From: an uncultured Eubacteriales bacterium | GTDB lineage: Bacteria; Bacillota; Clostridia; Oscillospirales; CAG-272 | NCBI GenBank assembly: GCA_905210485.1 | Contig: CAJLXA010000007.1 | Location: forward strand, 1 to 57,537 | Length of the DNA stretch: 57,537 nt | Direction: 5' to 3' | In this document: positions 1-8,275 of the stretch, one piece after another | Layout: each line of letters begins with the position of its first letter | Position numbering within the stretch: position 1 is the first letter of the stretch | The notes under the pieces: model-generated | The model's database searches: none | Told to the model about the DNA's origin: nothing | The model's input: only the letters and a program-made list of their open reading frames with translations | Made by a program: the position numbers and the translations under genes

Positions 1-3
1 TTG

Positions 4-34
4 AAAAGTGCTAATTCAAATACCGCACTTTTTT
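4..34 (+). terminator. Rho-independent terminator at window edge
   Basis: An 8-bp stem (AAAAGTGC at 4-11 with GCACTTTT at 25-32) and 13-base loop end in a T run. It probably ends a gene that lies left of the window. Confidence 0.65.
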
Positions 35-516
35 CGGTCAATTATATTGTATCAGGGAGAGTAGTTTTTTCGCCCTGCATCTAAATTGCTCAATTACGCC
101 ATTTTGAAAAGTCCCAATTTTCCGATTGCTGTAATGCGGCGTCGGCAGTTGGGACTTTTATTTATTCGGCTATATGTTTTCAGACTCCGTTTTCGATGCA
201 AACGGAGTTTTCATGTTCGATGTTCTGCAAGGTCGCTTTTCATTAAGTTCCTCATAAAAATAAGTATATTTCCTGACGACGGTTTCCGATTTTGGCGGCT
301 TTTGATGGCGATAGCGATGAATCGCTTCGTTTTTCGGAACATGATGAAATGATTTACATACCAAATTATCATATGGCATTCCCGGAGTCGAAAATGACTG
401 CCGGACTTTTTTATATAAGACCGAAAAATATGAGACGCATACTTTTCGGCGTACAACGAAAAAGCACTTGATTATTTGCCCTCTTTATGGTATGCTATTG
501 GTATAAGGAGAAGACG
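35..516. other. Gene-free region with two large hairpins
   Basis: No convincing gene is seen. Short ORFs here lack good ribosome binding sites and resemble nothing known. Two hairpins are visible: AAAAGTCCCAA (107-117) pairs with TTGGGACTTTT (149-159) around a 31-base loop and is followed by a T-rich stretch; ACTCCGTTT (184-192) pairs with AAACGGAGT (200-208) followed by TTT. Both look like terminators or small structured RNAs. From 212 to 500 I see nothing definite. Confidence 0.5.
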
Positions 517-825
517 ATGGGACGTTTATCAGATGATCGGTTAATCTACGAGATTCTCTCGGTTGTGGAGGAAATACCGGAGGGGCGTGTGGCTACCTAC
601 GGTCAGGTTGCCCGGCTGATCGGAAGAGATCGGAACGCACGTTTGGTGGGGACGGTACTCAGCCACGCCGACTGTTACGGGCAGTATCCGTGCCATCGTG
701 TTGTGAATCACGCGGGCAGGTTGGTGCCCGGTTGGGTGGAGCAGGCAGAATTATTGAGGCAGGAGGGCGTTGTTTTAAAGGACGCTGATCATGTCGATTT
801 GAAAATGTATCAATGGGATATTTGA
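517..825 (+). CDS. MGMT/ATL-family DNA-binding protein
   Basis: This 102-residue protein is a stand-alone copy of the C-terminal domain of O6-alkylguanine-DNA alkyltransferase. The Tyr and Arg of the helix-turn-helix (VATYGQVARLIG, NARLVG) and the active-site motif PCHRVV with Cys59 are present. Alkyltransferase-like (ATL) proteins replace this Cys, usually with Trp, so real methyl transfer is possible here, although the domain is as short as in ATL proteins. The start at 517 follows AAGGAG by six bases; an upstream ATG at 487 has no such site. The gene is alone and ends at a strong terminator. The family is certain, the activity is not. Confidence 0.85.
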   Translation: MGRLSDDRLIYEILSVVEEIPEGRVATYGQVARLIGRDRNARLVGTVLSHADCYGQYPCHRVVNHAGRLVPGWVEQAELLRQEGVVLKDADHVDLKMYQWDI

Positions 826-910
826 AAGCGTGATAGTAGCGTTTATGCCATAAGAATTATCTTTTTCGGCGGAACGATACAGTTTGCGTGTCTAAAGGAT
901 ATCACAGCTC

Positions 911-944
911 AAAATCCCCGAAGTCATACGACTTCGGGGATTTT
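911..944. terminator. Perfect 15-bp bidirectional terminator
   Basis: The arms 911-925 and 930-944 are perfect inverted repeats (core ATCCCCGAAGTC / GACTTCGGGGAT) around a 4-base loop, with A-rich start and T-rich end. It ends the MGMT-like transcript. Confidence 0.85.
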
Positions 945-1233
945 ACGTTTCCTCGCTTTTACGCCTTCGCTGTTTGCAGCTACAGGGCGCAGAAAATGTC
1001 ATTTAAGGAAAAAATGACTTCGGACGGGAACGTGAACGTTTTTTGCCTGCGGCGAAAGCACAGTGCCCGATTTTATGGGTCTATCGTGCGCCTATTGCGT
1101 GAAAAAACTTTTTACATTCGTATTTTGGCTTTTAAATATATGGTTAAATCCGGTGTTTATATCGGCCCGAAAGTGGTTAGTATATGAATGTTATACGAAC
1201 CGCTTTTCTTTTGATTTGCGCCCGGGAAGAGGC

Positions 1234-1262
1234 TTGACAAACCGAAAATACTCTGCTAAACT
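1234..1262 (+). promoter_or_regulatory. Promoter of the merR gene
   Basis: TTGACA (1234-1239), a 17-bp spacer and TAAACT (1257-1262) fit a housekeeping promoter. The operator-like dyad at 1260-1280 covers the end of the -10 element and the expected transcription start. Confidence 0.65.
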
Positions 1263-1280
1263 CTATTATAAGATGAGAGT
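1260..1280. promoter_or_regulatory. MerR operator copy 1 (autoregulatory)
   Basis: ACTCT-N11-AGAGT, 21 bp, with outer bases AA/TT extending the symmetry. The same arms and the same spacing recur at 2172-2192. Placed over the merR start point, it would repress the gene's own promoter. Confidence 0.6.
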
Positions 1281-1296
1281 TTACGGAGGCAAATCT

Positions 1297-2145
1297 ATGC
1301 AGAACGAACTGTTATCCATTGGAAAAATGGCAGAAATGAATCATCTGACCGTCGCGACGTTACGGCTGTATGATGAACTGGGACTGTTGCATCCGAGCCG
1401 CAAGGATCCCGAGAGCGGCTACCGTTACTATGACATTGCCCAGAATGCCCGGCTGGACATGATTGCTTATATGAAAGAATTGGGCATGAGCCTGGCGGAG
1501 ATTGCCGATGTACTGAAAAAGGAAGACATCACGCTGATCGAAACGATCCTGATCCGCAAGAATGAACAGCTTCACCGCCAGATGCGCGAACTGAAATCCC
1601 GTCACAACGCCGTCGAACGGGCGATTGCCAGCGTGGAACGGTATCGCAAATCTCCGGTGAAGGGAACCATTGCGCTGGAATATATCGACCGCCGCTATCT
1701 GTGGGGATTGCCGTGCCGCGAAAACTTCTATGAAACGGACATTTATACCTATGAACGGGAGTTGATGTACCTCCGTCATGCGTTGATGAAACGCGGATTC
1801 TCGCACATTCATTCTTACGCAACGGGCACAAGCATCACAAGAGAAAACTTCCTTGCGGGACGTTTTGAGGCCAAAGACGTCTTTATTTTTCTCGACTACC
1901 GTGACGTGGAACATTTCCGTGACGCAACGGTGCTGGACAGCGGCATGTATGCCTGTATTTATCTCGACCGTTACGACGATGAGATCCGATATGCCGACCG
2001 GCTTCTTGAAGTCTGTCGCAACAGCGGGTGGCACATCAGCGGTGACTATATCTGCGAAGTGTTGACCGAATTCAATGTTTTCGACAGCAACCGCCGGAAT
2101 ATGTTTTTGCGCCTGCAGGTGCCGGTGACTTTCGGCGAAGAATAA
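1297..2145 (+). CDS. MerR family regulator, BmrR/GyrI-type effector domain
   Basis: A 282-residue transcription factor. An N-terminal MerR winged helix (about residues 6-75, with LTVATLRLYDELGLL and SGYRYYD) is followed by a coiled-coil dimer helix (about 80-115) and a C-terminal GyrI-like ligand domain (about 120-282), the layout of BmrR and BltR, which bind hydrophobic drugs. The start at 1297 follows ACGGAGGC; the longer frame upstream overlaps the promoter. Matching dyads lie in its own promoter and in the promoter of the next gene, so it most likely represses itself and activates the dehydrogenase. The ligand is unknown. Confidence 0.9.
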   Translation: MQNELLSIGKMAEMNHLTVATLRLYDELGLLHPSRKDPESGYRYYDIAQNARLDMIAYMKELGMSLAEIADVLKKEDITLIETILIRKNEQLHRQMRELKSRHNAVERAIASVERYRKSPVKGTIALEYIDRRYLWGLPCRENFYETDIYTYERELMYLRHALMKRGFSHIHSYATGTSITRENFLAGRFEAKDVFIFLDYRDVEHFRDATVLDSGMYACIYLDRYDDEIRYADRLLEVCRNSGWHISGDYICEVLTEFNVFDSNRRNMFLRLQVPVTFGEE

Positions 2146-2168
2146 TTTTGAATTTTTTTCGCATTATC

Positions 2169-2199
2169 TTGACTCTCATCCAAGAGGAGAGTATATAAT
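2169..2199 (+). promoter_or_regulatory. MerR-type promoter with 19-bp spacer and operator copy 2
   Basis: TTGACT (2169-2174) and TATAAT (2194-2199) are 19 bp apart, the over-long spacing typical of MerR-activated promoters. The dyad ACTCT-N11-AGAGT (2172-2192) fills the spacer, as MerR-family activators need for DNA untwisting. Confidence 0.8.
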
Positions 2200-2257
2200 A
2201 AAAAACGGAGAAACAGGGTTTACTCCGCTACATCCAATTTTGAAGGAGGAATTTTCC

Positions 2258-3283
2258 ATGGAAAAAATCAAGGTTGTACAGTACGGTTGCGGCAAGATGA
2301 GCAAGTACATTCTCCGGTATCTGCATGAACACGGCGCACAGATCGTGGGCGCTATTGATGTCAATCCTGCGGTTGTCGGCCAGGATGTCGGCGATTTTGC
2401 CGGTCTCGGTCTGAAAACGGGCGTCATCATCTCCAACGACGCGGATAAAGTGCTTGACGAGTGCGACGCCGACGTCGCTATCGTAACGTTGTTCAGCTTC
2501 ATCGGCGACATCTATGAACATGTGGAGAAATGCGTGAAGCGCGGCATCAATGTCATTACCACCTGCGAGGAAGCCATTTATCCCTGGACGACCTCGGCGG
2601 CACAGATCAACCGTCTGGACGCCATGGCCAAAGAGACCGGTTGCACCATCACCGGCAGCGGTATGCAGGACATCTTCTGGATAAACATGGTGGCATTGGT
2701 TGCCGGCGGTTGCCACAAGATCAAAAAGATCAAAGGAGCCTACAGTTATAACGTCGATGAATACGGTCTGGCGCTTGCCAAAGCTCATGGTTGCGACCTG
2801 ACCAAGGAAGAATTTGAACAGCAGATTGCCCACCCCGATTCTTTTGAGCCTTCCTATGCCTGGAACGCCAGCGAAGCTCTGGCCAACAAACTGGGTCTGA
2901 CCATCAAGTCCATCACCCAGAAACATGTTCCCTGCATTATTGATCATGACATTGAGTCCTCTACGCTCGGTAAGACCATCAAGGCCGGCCGTTGCATCGG
3001 CATGTCCGCCGTGGTCACCATCGAGACCATGCAGGGCATTACCATAGAGGAAGAAACCATCGGTAAAGTATACGGTCCCGATGACGGCGATATGTGCGAC
3101 TGGAAGATCACGGGCGAACCCGACACCGAGTTCCATGTCGTTAAACCCGCCACGGTGGAGCATACCTGTGCCACGGTCGTTAACAGACTGCCCAGTCTGA
3201 TCGCCGCTCCTGCCGGCTATGTCACCGCCGATCAGCTTGCCCCCAACGAATACCTGACCTACCCGATGGAATTCTATTGCTGA
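2258..3283 (+). CDS. COG3804-type NAD(P)-dependent dehydrogenase (Ord/DapB-like)
   Basis: A 341-residue protein with an N-terminal Rossmann fold (VVQYGCGKMSKYIL, then IVGAIDVNP) and a C-terminal domain like dihydrodipicolinate reductase and 2,4-diaminopentanoate dehydrogenase (Ord). Ord belongs to ornithine fermentation, but no other gene of that pathway is near, so the substrate is open; a related amino acid or imine is the best guess. The start at 2258 follows AAGGAGGA; the ATG at 2240 lies in front of this site. It is transcribed alone from the MerR-controlled promoter and ends at a strong terminator. Confidence 0.75.
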   Translation: MEKIKVVQYGCGKMSKYILRYLHEHGAQIVGAIDVNPAVVGQDVGDFAGLGLKTGVIISNDADKVLDECDADVAIVTLFSFIGDIYEHVEKCVKRGINVITTCEEAIYPWTTSAAQINRLDAMAKETGCTITGSGMQDIFWINMVALVAGGCHKIKKIKGAYSYNVDEYGLALAKAHGCDLTKEEFEQQIAHPDSFEPSYAWNASEALANKLGLTIKSITQKHVPCIIDHDIESSTLGKTIKAGRCIGMSAVVTIETMQGITIEEETIGKVYGPDDGDMCDWKITGEPDTEFHVVKPATVEHTCATVVNRLPSLIAAPAGYVTADQLAPNEYLTYPMEFYC

Positions 3284-3342
3284 TTTTTTTTCCGTTCGAT
3301 CGCTTTTACGGTTGAACGGCAACTATACCCCCATATCCACCT

Positions 3343-3380
3343 GTGCCCCCGGTCGCAAAGTTACCGGGGGCACTTTTTTT
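3343..3380 (+). terminator. Terminator of the dehydrogenase gene
   Basis: An 11-bp GC-rich stem (GTGCCCCCGGT at 3343-3353 with ACCGGGGGCAC at 3363-3373) and 9-base loop, followed by seven Ts. Confidence 0.9.
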
Positions 3381-3458
3381 GTTTCAACGCTACGCCTGCT
3401 TTTTTGTGTTTTTTTAGAAATATTTAATTCGGTTGGGAGGCGTTTCGTGCGGTGAAAG

Positions 3459-4109
3459 TTATATAAATGCTTTCATGCCAGAAAGGAGATTCCTTACCGA
3501 ATACCCCCTTGAAAAATCGCATCCGCAGAACTGTTGACGATACAGACCGTATTCCCGCGAAAGGACAATGGAACGTTGATAGCCGCCTTTTTTCTTGAAA
3601 TCGGACGGCAGATAGGCAACACCGCTTCGCTCCGACTCCGCAGAGCCGATTTTGTTTATGAGAGCGGCGTTTTTATGCGGGCTGACCGTCAGGGTCGTAG
3701 CAAAAAGCGGGAAACCGTGTGCCTTTGCATAGTCGGCCGTGCGGGAGAGGCGCAGGGCAAAGCATCTGTCACAGCGGCGCCCGCCTTCGGGTTCTCCCTC
3801 AAATCCTTCTGCAACCTTAAAAAACATATCGGGCGCATATCCGTCATCGACGATCTGCACATTCCTGCAAAACGTCGCACGGTCGCATAATTTATAAAGT
3901 TCCGCAAGTCTGTGCGCATATTCTTCTTTATCCGCGATGTTTGGATTGCAATAAAAAACCGTAATGTCAAAGCAAGCCGTCAGATATTCCAGCACATATG
4001 AAGAGCAGGGCGCACAGCAGGCGTGAAGCAGTAGTTTTTCTCTTCTGCCCTCCGCCGTCAGCCGGGCGATTACGCGTTCGGTTTCCGCCTGATAATTTAT
4101 CCGGTTCAT
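3459..4109 (-). CDS. queH: Epoxyqueuosine reductase QueH
   Basis: A 216-residue protein that reduces epoxyqueuosine to queuosine in tRNA, the last step of Q34 synthesis. It shows the QueH (DUF208) cysteine signature: HACCAPC at residues 29-35, RRCDRC in the middle, and YRQQFCGC near the C-terminus; these bind an Fe-S cluster and metal in known QueH. The ATG follows AAGGAGAAAACAG. It overlaps the stop of the LysR gene by four bases (ATGA), so the two are translated together. No other queuosine gene is in view. Confidence 0.9.
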   Translation of the reverse strand: MNRINYQAETERVIARLTAEGRREKLLLHACCAPCSSYVLEYLTACFDITVFYCNPNIADKEEYAHRLAELYKLCDRATFCRNVQIVDDGYAPDMFFKVAEGFEGEPEGGRRCDRCFALRLSRTADYAKAHGFPLFATTLTVSPHKNAALINKIGSAESERSGVAYLPSDFKKKGGYQRSIVLSREYGLYRQQFCGCDFSRGYSVRNLLSGMKAFI

Positions 4110-4999
4110 CTGTTTTCTCCTTGTTGTTTCAGAATCAACCGCTCCAACTCTTTTGCCGCGATGCTGAGCGTTTGTTCATGCCGTTTCACGATGCGTATTT
4201 CACGTTCGGGGAGCGGTTTTTCTGTTTCTATGACGGATACGCCGTTAACGCCGACAAGAAATTCTTCCGGGACAAAACCGATGCCGAGATCGGCCTTGAT
4301 CATCGGCAGAATCTGGTCTGCCGTCGCCGTTTCCGTTTCGGGTTGATAGCGCAGGCCTTCTTTTGCGAAAAACTCCGAATACAGCTCAAACGACTTTGTT
4401 TGTGAGCCCAGCGAGATCATGGGATAACTGATCAGTTCTGCAAGACTCACTTTGCTTTCCAAAAGTTCCGAAAAAGCGGAACTGCACACCGCGACTTCAC
4501 GGAATTTCCGGACAGTGACTTCTTCGATCATGGCGGAGGGCAGGGTGGGGGTTGTCACGACCGCAATGTCCGCTATGCCGTTTTTGATGGCGTCGATCGC
4601 CTGCGGCGTCGAATGATTGCTGATTTTAAGCCGTATGCCCGGGTAAAGCGTACGGTACTGTTTTAACACGGGCAAAAGGACGCAATGCAGGGCAATTTCG
4701 CTTGCCGCAACGAAAACCGATCCCTTTTCAAGATTGCGGCTTTCTATTATCTCCGCTTCTCCCGCCTCAATATTTTCAAGTGCTATCTGTATATGCGTAA
4801 AGAGTTTTTCGCCTTCTGGCGTCAGTTTCATTCCGCGATTGTTACGGATAAAAAGCGGACAACCGAGTTCGCTTTCCAATGTTTTTATGGCACGCGTTAG
4901 GTTCGGCTGATTGCTCAGTAGGATTTTGGCCGCCTGCGTGATATTTCCGTATTTGGCAACATAATAAAAAATCCGGTAATAGTCATAGCTGATGTACAT
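4106..4999 (-). CDS. LysR family transcriptional regulator
   Basis: A 297-residue LysR-type regulator. The N-terminal winged helix (residues 1-60; ITQAAKILLSNQPNLTRAIK) is typical, and the remainder is the periplasmic-binding-like effector domain. ATG at 4999 follows CGGAGG; upstream in-frame codons lack a site. It is divergent from the cytidylate-kinase-like/MATE operon and co-transcribed with queH, so the divergent operon is the most likely target. The inducer cannot be told from sequence. Confidence 0.9.
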   Translation of the reverse strand: MYISYDYYRIFYYVAKYGNITQAAKILLSNQPNLTRAIKTLESELGCPLFIRNNRGMKLTPEGEKLFTHIQIALENIEAGEAEIIESRNLEKGSVFVAASEIALHCVLLPVLKQYRTLYPGIRLKISNHSTPQAIDAIKNGIADIAVVTTPTLPSAMIEEVTVRKFREVAVCSSAFSELLESKVSLAELISYPMISLGSQTKSFELYSEFFAKEGLRYQPETETATADQILPMIKADLGIGFVPEEFLVGVNGVSVIETEKPLPEREIRIVKRHEQTLSIAAKELERLILKQQGENR

Positions 5000-5054
5000 T
5001 CCGCGCCTCCGTCTGCCATTCATTTTTAACATGACGGCCATGTAAAATAAAGAT

Positions 5055-5094
5055 TTTACACATGCCGGCTGTTGGATTATACTATGCGTGTAAA
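5055..5094. promoter_or_regulatory. Possible LysR operator in the divergent region
   Basis: TTTACAC (5055-5061) and GTGTAAA (5088-5094) form an inverted repeat 26 bp apart in the 150-bp gap between the divergent lysR and kinase-like genes. Location fits a LysR site; the long spacer makes it tentative. Confidence 0.35.
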
Positions 5095-5149
5095 GAAAAG
5101 TCAAGCGTGAATTCGTGATTTTTATAACTTTATAAAGTAGGTGTCAAAA

Positions 5150-5764
5150 ATGAAAAACACAATCATATGTATCGGCAGACAGTACGGAAGCGGCGGACGC
5201 GAGGTCGGTGAAAAACTGGCGGAGCGGCTCGGCGTAGTTTGTTATGACAAATTGCTGGTCGGAAAAACAGCAAAGGAGGCGGGACTTTCCACGGAAACTG
5301 TGGAAAACGACGAAGAAAAGCCTATTGGTCTATGCGAGATGGTTTCGGGCAATCCGTTCGCGGACAGCGCCCTGCTCGGCGCGGCGTTTTATTCCGAGAA
5401 ACAGCGGGTATTTGAAGCCGAGAGCAAGACCATACTGAAAATTGCGGAGAAGGGACCCTGCGTGATCATCGGCCGTTGCGCTTCGTCGATTTTGCGCAGT
5501 GCGGGTTATGACGTCCTGTCGGTATTCGTCTATGCGGATATGGACGATCGCGCGGCACGGATAGCGGAAAGAAACCACATCAGCACGAAGGCGGCAATCC
5601 GTAAGGCCGATAAGGTCGATCGTATGCGGAAAAAATATTTTGATTTTTATTCGGAAACCCCATGGGGCGAACCGACAAGTTACGATCTGATGATATCTTC
5701 CAGCCGCTACGGAATCGACGGTACGGCAGATGTGATTGCCAAAGCGGTCGCCGGCAAAACGTGA
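5150..5764 (+). CDS. Cytidylate kinase-like family protein
   Basis: A 204-residue P-loop protein of the cytidylate-kinase-like family. The N-terminus carries the nucleotide-binding loop in the form GRQYGSGGREVGEKLAERL, and a later segment VFVYADMDDRAARIAER resembles the lid region. The family differs from the essential Cmk and its substrate is generally unknown. I prefer ATG at 5150; a GTG at 5141 in frame overlaps the weak AGG-containing site. It heads a three-gene operon with a small membrane protein and a MATE transporter. Confidence 0.75.
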   Translation: MKNTIICIGRQYGSGGREVGEKLAERLGVVCYDKLLVGKTAKEAGLSTETVENDEEKPIGLCEMVSGNPFADSALLGAAFYSEKQRVFEAESKTILKIAEKGPCVIIGRCASSILRSAGYDVLSVFVYADMDDRAARIAERNHISTKAAIRKADKVDRMRKKYFDFYSETPWGEPTSYDLMISSSRYGIDGTADVIAKAVAGKT

Positions 5765-5773
5765 GGCGTCGGG

Positions 5774-6049
5774 ATGGAAATTACATTTGAACTTACGGCA
5801 CATATCTGTGTTGCCATCGCCGCAGCGATTCTTTTATGGAATCTTATACATAAAACAGAGAAGCGCGAATCTTTCGTTCCTATGATTTTCGCGACCGCCG
5901 GGATCGGACTTCTCACAGTCGCGGTGGCCGCAGGTATCTGCGGGGCACATGCTTCCGCTATTATCGGCACCCTCGTATTTTTTCTTTTCTATACAGGATT
6001 TCTGCTTATTTTCCCGGCAGAAAAGCGGAGGATGATGACAAATGAATAA
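5774..6049 (+). CDS. Small membrane protein, three predicted helices
   Basis: A 91-residue hydrophobic protein with membrane segments at about residues 8-23, 36-56 and 62-80 and a charged C-terminus. GAGGCGTCGGG precedes the ATG. It starts 9 bases after the kinase-like gene and overlaps the MATE gene by eight bases, so it belongs to that operon. I recognise no family; it could be an accessory subunit of the transporter, which is a guess from context. Confidence 0.6.
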   Translation: MEITFELTAHICVAIAAAILLWNLIHKTEKRESFVPMIFATAGIGLLTVAVAAGICGAHASAIIGTLVFFLFYTGFLLIFPAEKRRMMTNE

Positions 6050-7406
6050 AGATCTGACCGTCGGAAAGCCTGAAAGCGTTCTTTGTAAGTTCTGTCTTCC
6101 GCTTTTCGGCAGTATTATTTTTCAACAACTTTACAACATAGCGGACAGTTTTGTCGCGGGAAAATTCATTGGGGATAATGCGCTCGCGGCGGTGGGAAAC
6201 AGTTATGAGATTACGCTGATATTCATTGCGTTTGCTTTTGGTTGCAATATCGGCTGTTCCGTGCTTGCGGCACAGTTTTTCGGCGCCAAGCGCTATAAAG
6301 ATCTCAAAAGCGCCGTTTATACCGCGCTGATTTCCAGTGCGGTAATCTGTGCGGTACTGATGGCGGTCGGCATGGTCTTCTGTGACGGGCTTCTGCGGCT
6401 GATCAAAACTCCCGAAGAGGTCTTCGCAGATTCCAAACTGTATCTTGACATCTATATTCTCGGTCTGCCGTTTGTTTTCCTTTACAATGTGGCGACGGGA
6501 ATTTTCTCGGCGCTCGGCGACTCAAAAACGCCTTTCATTTTTCTTGCCTGCTCGTCCCTTTCCAATATCGGGATGGATATTCTGTTTGTTACCGCGTTCA
6601 ATATGGGCGTCGCGGGCGTGGCATGGGCAACGTTTTTGTGTCAGGGCGTGAGTTGTGTACTGGCGCTGATTGTGGTGTTCCGCAGATTCCGTACCATCAG
6701 GACAGAAGGAAAAATCACTGTTTTCTCATGGCAACACTTCGGCAGTTTTGCCGTGGTCGCGGTGCCGAGCATCCTGCAACAGAGTTTTATCTCCGTCGGC
6801 AACATCGTGATCCAGAGCGTTATCAACGGGTTCGGCCCGGCAGTCATGGCCGGTTATTCCGCTTCGGTCAAACTGAACAACATGGTCATCACTTCACTGA
6901 CTACGTTTGGCAACGGTATTTCCAATTTCACGGCGCAGAATCTCGGCGCGGCAAAGTACGACCGTATCAGGGCGGGTTTCCGTGCGGGACTGAAATTGGT
7001 GTGGGCGCTGTGTATTCCGCTCGTTTTGCTTTATGAATTCGCGGGGAAGTGGCTTGTATATATTTTCCTTGAAAGTCCGACGGGAGCGGCCATGGACACG
7101 GGCGTATTCTTCCTGCGCATCGTTTCGCCGTTTTATTTCATCGTTGCGGCAAAACTTGTTTCGGACGGTATTCTGCGCGGTGCGGGCATGATGAAGAAGT
7201 TCATGGTTGCTACATTCACAGACCTTGTTCTGCGCGTGGCTCTGGCGGAAATTCTTTCCCGCACGGCCCTCGGAACAACGGGAATCTGGCTCTCTTGGCC
7301 GATAGGCTGGACAATAGCGGCGGTTCTTTCCATCACTTTTTACGCTACCGTCAAATGGCAGCAAAAAGGACAGAAAACAGAAGCGCCGGATTATGTAAAG
7401 CATTGA
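6042..7406 (+). CDS. MATE family efflux transporter
   Basis: A 454-residue multidrug and toxin extrusion family transporter with about 12 membrane segments. The N-terminus (VLCKFCLPLFGSIIFQQLYNIADSFVAGKF, read in part) is the classical MatE opening, repeated in the second half (VAVPSILQQSFISVGNIVIQ). It uses a Na+ or H+ gradient to export cationic compounds. GGAGGATGAC precedes the ATG. The 3' end overlaps the convergent sirtuin gene by 16 bases. Substrate unknown; the divergent LysR may control it. Confidence 0.9.
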   Translation: MNKDLTVGKPESVLCKFCLPLFGSIIFQQLYNIADSFVAGKFIGDNALAAVGNSYEITLIFIAFAFGCNIGCSVLAAQFFGAKRYKDLKSAVYTALISSAVICAVLMAVGMVFCDGLLRLIKTPEEVFADSKLYLDIYILGLPFVFLYNVATGIFSALGDSKTPFIFLACSSLSNIGMDILFVTAFNMGVAGVAWATFLCQGVSCVLALIVVFRRFRTIRTEGKITVFSWQHFGSFAVVAVPSILQQSFISVGNIVIQSVINGFGPAVMAGYSASVKLNNMVITSLTTFGNGISNFTAQNLGAAKYDRIRAGFRAGLKLVWALCIPLVLLYEFAGKWLVYIFLESPTGAAMDTGVFFLRIVSPFYFIVAAKLVSDGILRGAGMMKKFMVATFTDLVLRVALAEILSRTALGTTGIWLSWPIGWTIAAVLSITFYATVKWQQKGQKTEAPDYVKH

Positions 7407-8275
7407 ATGGCCGAAGCCGCTATAACGGTTCCGATATCTTCATCAATACAGACAGCTCTTTCCGCAATCTCTTCGGGACAAAACGTTTCGCCGCGGTTGA
7501 CGCAGGCGTAGACCGCACATGGATTTTCCGCCGTCATCTGCCAGAACGGATATTTGATGATGGCAGGTGTGTTATACCCCACGCCGAGTTCAAGAAACAG
7601 AATTCTTTGCCCCTTGCGGGTACATAGAAAGTTCGTGTACCGTTCGGCCGCTCTGCGCCACCCTTCGTCCTCGACAAAACGGTCGTCCGAACGCAGATTC
7701 ATTGTCGCATATTTACCGCAATGCGGGCAACGGGGAACAAGTCCGGATGGAATTTTCATGTTCTTCTGCTCGTCGACCATCTGACGGATAACCGCTTCAT
7801 TGTCAAAGGTTTCCTGACAGCAGGGGGCACTGCACTGAAAAAGTCCGTAATCTCCCTGTGTGTAGAACAGCCGCTTTTTATCAAAGCCGGCCTTTTGAAA
7901 GCAGTGATCTACATTGGTCGTAATGATGAAATAATCTTTGTTTTGAACAAGTTCCAAAAGTGCGGAATACACCGGTTTCGGTGCGTCCGCATAGCGGTTG
8001 ATAAGAATGTACCGGCTCCAGTATGCCCAGTACTCCTCGGGCGTTTTATAAGGATAGAATCCGCCGGAATACATGCCGCGAAACCCGTATTTTTCACCGA
8101 AATCGGCAAAATACCGTTGAAAACGTTCACCGTCATAACTGAAACCCGCCGAGGCGGAAAGTCCCGCGCCCGCGCCGATGACAACGGCGTCGGCAGAGGC
8201 GATCTCATGCTTCAGCCTTTTGATTTTATCCGAGAAGTTTTCGGTAGATTCTGTAGTCCCGGTCTTTATAAACAT
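7391..8275 (-). CDS. SirTM-like class M sirtuin (probable ADP-ribosyltransferase)
   Basis: A 294-residue Sir2-fold protein. The NAD loop GAGAGLSASAG (34-44), the conserved TTNVD (119-123) and zinc cysteines (C148, C152/C153, C183, C186) are present. The catalytic His of deacetylating sirtuins is missing: the equivalent site reads YTQGDYG with Gln140. This Asn/Gln arrangement marks the SirTM group, which ADP-ribosylates a lipoylated GcvH-like protein and is normally encoded beside a macrodomain hydrolase. Here only the end of that macrodomain gene remains upstream, overlapping this start by 50 bases in another frame. AAGGTG precedes the ATG. No GcvH-like or LplA gene is in view. Confidence 0.85.
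   Translation of the reverse strand: MFIKTGTTESTENFSDKIKRLKHEIASADAVVIGAGAGLSASAGFSYDGERFQRYFADFGEKYGFRGMYSGGFYPYKTPEEYWAYWSRYILINRYADAPKPVYSALLELVQNKDYFIITTNVDHCFQKAGFDKKRLFYTQGDYGLFQCSAPCCQETFDNEAVIRQMVDEQKNMKIPSGLVPRCPHCGKYATMNLRSDDRFVEDEGWRRAAERYTNFLCTRKGQRILFLELGVGYNTPAIIKYPFWQMTAENPCAVYACVNRGETFCPEEIAERAVCIDEDIGTVIAASAIQCFT

Larger units (their letters stand above)
826..1296. other. Gene-free region between MGMT-like and merR genes
   Basis: Apart from the terminator at 911-944 and the merR promoter near 1234-1262, I see no gene. An ORF of 99 codons from 888 reads through the terminator hairpin and has no ribosome binding site, so it is rejected. Confidence 0.5.

Noticed and set aside
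86..456. Short ORFs on both strands
   Set aside because: They overlap the hairpins, have no ribosome binding site and resemble no protein.
888..1187. 99-codon ORF on plus strand
   Set aside because: It reads through a perfect terminator hairpin and lacks a start signal.
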